DNA of 64,000 nt from Craspedostauros australis (lineage: Eukaryota; Bacillariophyta; Bacillariophyceae; Mastogloiales; Achnanthaceae): the NCBI GenBank assembly GCA_026770025.1, contig JAMXDE010000005.1:2046001-2110000 (forward strand). The letters are read 5' to 3'. Every line of letters begins with the position of its first letter. The stretch's first letter is position 1. Below are positions 63,014-64,000 of this stretch, piece by piece. The position numbers and the translations under genes were made by a program. The notes below the pieces were generated by a model, which did no database searches, was not told the origin of the DNA, and was given only the letters and a program-made list of their open reading frames with translations.

Positions 63014-63997
63014 CTGTTGATCATACTCGTTGGCCTTCTTTCTCTCCTGCTGCAGCACGAGACACCGTTTCAAACGTTCAACCAGCATCAGCATGGCGAT
63101 GTGCGCACCAGAGGAATGTCCCATGACGACGGTGCCGATCGCGGCTGTTGGATTGCGCACTTTGGTGTCAAACCAGCGTGGGTGCCGCCGTTTCAAGCAT
63201 CGGTAGGCCAATTCCAGATCTCCCGCTTGGCTGTTGGCGTGGGCAGTCGGGTACGTGCGATATCCGACGATGGCGACCACCATGTTGCGTTGCAGGAATG
63301 GCGAGGCCACCAACCGGTAGAACCACGGCTTGCCGCTGCCCCAAGCCCCACCATGCACAAAGAAGAGGATGCCAGACACGGCGTCATCATCCATCTTGTT
63401 GCCTCCTGCATCGGATTCGGGTCGCAGAATGTCCATGAATTGCAGGTCGTGCCGCCCATATTGCAGACGCTCCACGCGCTGCGTCAGATCCAGGAATCGC
63501 CGTGCCGCACGTGGATCGGCAATCCCGGCCACCGGTATGGTCGCCGTGACCAGGAAATCGCAAATGTCGCGGAATCCGCCAGTATCGCGCACATGATTCT
63601 GCGATGCGATCGGCAGCAGGACGCCGAGGTACCTCGTGATCCGATCTCCCAGCTCCGGTCCGATGGGCAGATGAGGATGATGCATCTGGCGCAGGACATC
63701 GTGTCGCAGGGACAGGAAGGTTCCCAGCACGCGGTTGCGGATCTGACGTTTGCGGGGGTCGTCGCTTTCGCTGTAATGTCGAATGTAAGACGTGCGGGTT
63801 GCTGTGGCTGATTTGACAGGCAGTGCGCGGTCTCTGTGAAGCGTTCCGTGAGGTGGAAACCGAGGTGCCGACAAGGACAGCTCGTACGCCTTTGCTGTCA
63901 GCAGTGGATTCACATCAGTTTTGCTCGTCTGCCGCAGGTGCTGCTTCTGAGGATGGTGGCCTTGCTGGTTTCCTTCGTTTTCGGTAGCCTTGCCCAT
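62351..63997 (-). CDS. Alpha/beta-hydrolase, isoprenylcysteine-methylesterase-like
   Basis: 548 residues, starting MGKATENEGN at ATG 63997, three bases from the window edge; the upstream region is not visible. The fold shows the oxyanion motif FFVHGGAWGSG, nucleophile Ser295 in GHSSGAH, the acid in HGIEDDTVPF and the His in TAHQDTA, so the Ser-Asp-His triad is complete. HGGAW and GYRTYP..HANSQAGDLELAYRCL match the carboxylesterase/BD-FAE group that includes plant isoprenylcysteine methylesterases. The N-terminal 150 residues are Arg/His-rich and not part of the fold. An insert of about 50 residues after the nucleophile strand holds a 14-residue poly-Gln run and PQPQAQAQ. Substrate unknown; a short-chain or prenyl-Cys methyl ester is a guess from the family. 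Confidence 0.87.
62980..63020 (-). repeat. Coding CAA/CAG repeat, poly-Gln
   Basis: An interrupted ttgctg/ttgttgctg run encodes about 14 glutamines in the loop of the esterase gene. Mixed CAA and CAG codons would limit slippage. Confidence 0.9.
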
Positions 63998-64000
63998 ACT

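Noticed and set aside
1-64000. tRNA, rRNA, CRISPR array, operon or bacterial promoter
   Set aside because: No B-box-like tRNA core, no spaced direct-repeat array and no gene packing typical of prokaryotes were seen on reading; a covariance-model scan for small RNAs was not possible.

Overview
The window is nuclear DNA of a photosynthetic stramenopile, almost certainly a diatom. Evidence seen here: eleven GT-AG introns that each restore a protein frame, two secretory leaders with the plastid 'AF' cleavage motif of secondary red plastids, a gene that joins a CRAL-TRIO-like region to a DUF6824 (GRGKPF) domain, ankyrin repeats of the LPLH/AYP type, an A20-finger protein with a YKxMLAGIM...GGGAFxK tail, and a secreted Lys/Ser-rich silaffin-like protein. 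The diatom assignment rests on my recall of these families; the species is not determined.

Layout. 1-4031 (-): the 5' part of a very long, disordered Ser/Arg/Asn-rich protein that runs off the window. 5150-5740 (+): ARPC4 of the Arp2/3 complex. 6065-8301 (-, 3 exons): a DGK1/dolichol-kinase-like membrane enzyme. 9199-12735 (+, 2 exons): SPB1, the nucleolar rRNA methyltransferase. 13817-14683 (+): a small plastid-type protein. 15379-18453 (-): a half-size ABCB6/HMT1/ATM1-type transporter. 19665-21452 (-): an ankyrin protein. 23243-25930 (+): RAD1 of the 9-1-1 clamp with a long acidic tail. 27285-29300 (+): a membrane-anchored kinase-like protein. 31525-32088 (+): an A20 finger protein. 33581-34909 (-): an orphan polytopic membrane protein. 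36195-36936 (-, 2 exons): a GFA/CENP-V-like zinc protein. 37815-39676 (+, 2 exons): a plastid-targeted Rossmann-like protein. 40178-42519 (-, 3 exons): the CRAL-TRIO-like/DUF6824 protein. 44738-45478 (-): the silaffin-like secreted protein. 47118-50886: a complete-looking piggyBac-type DNA transposon. 51633-54844 (+, 2 exons): a membrane-anchored beta-propeller protein of a mainly prokaryotic family. 55968-58208 (+): a large orphan membrane protein. 58484-61763 (-, 4 exons): a DEAH-box RNA helicase. 62351-63997 (-): an alpha/beta-hydrolase esterase.

The genes are not an operon or a pathway. They are independent single-copy housekeeping genes (ribosome biogenesis, DNA-damage checkpoint, actin, lipid, transport) mixed with lineage-specific ones, separated by 0.3-2.2 kb of intergenic DNA rich in short tandem repeats, GA/CT runs and TATAATA-like patches. 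Introns (221-674 bp) look long for a diatom. The most accessory-like stretch is 44.7-55 kb: silaffin-like gene, transposon and beta-propeller gene in a row. Start codons below are the in-frame ATG best supported by context. Exon joins were worked out by hand from GT/AG sites, frame phase and continuity of known motifs.
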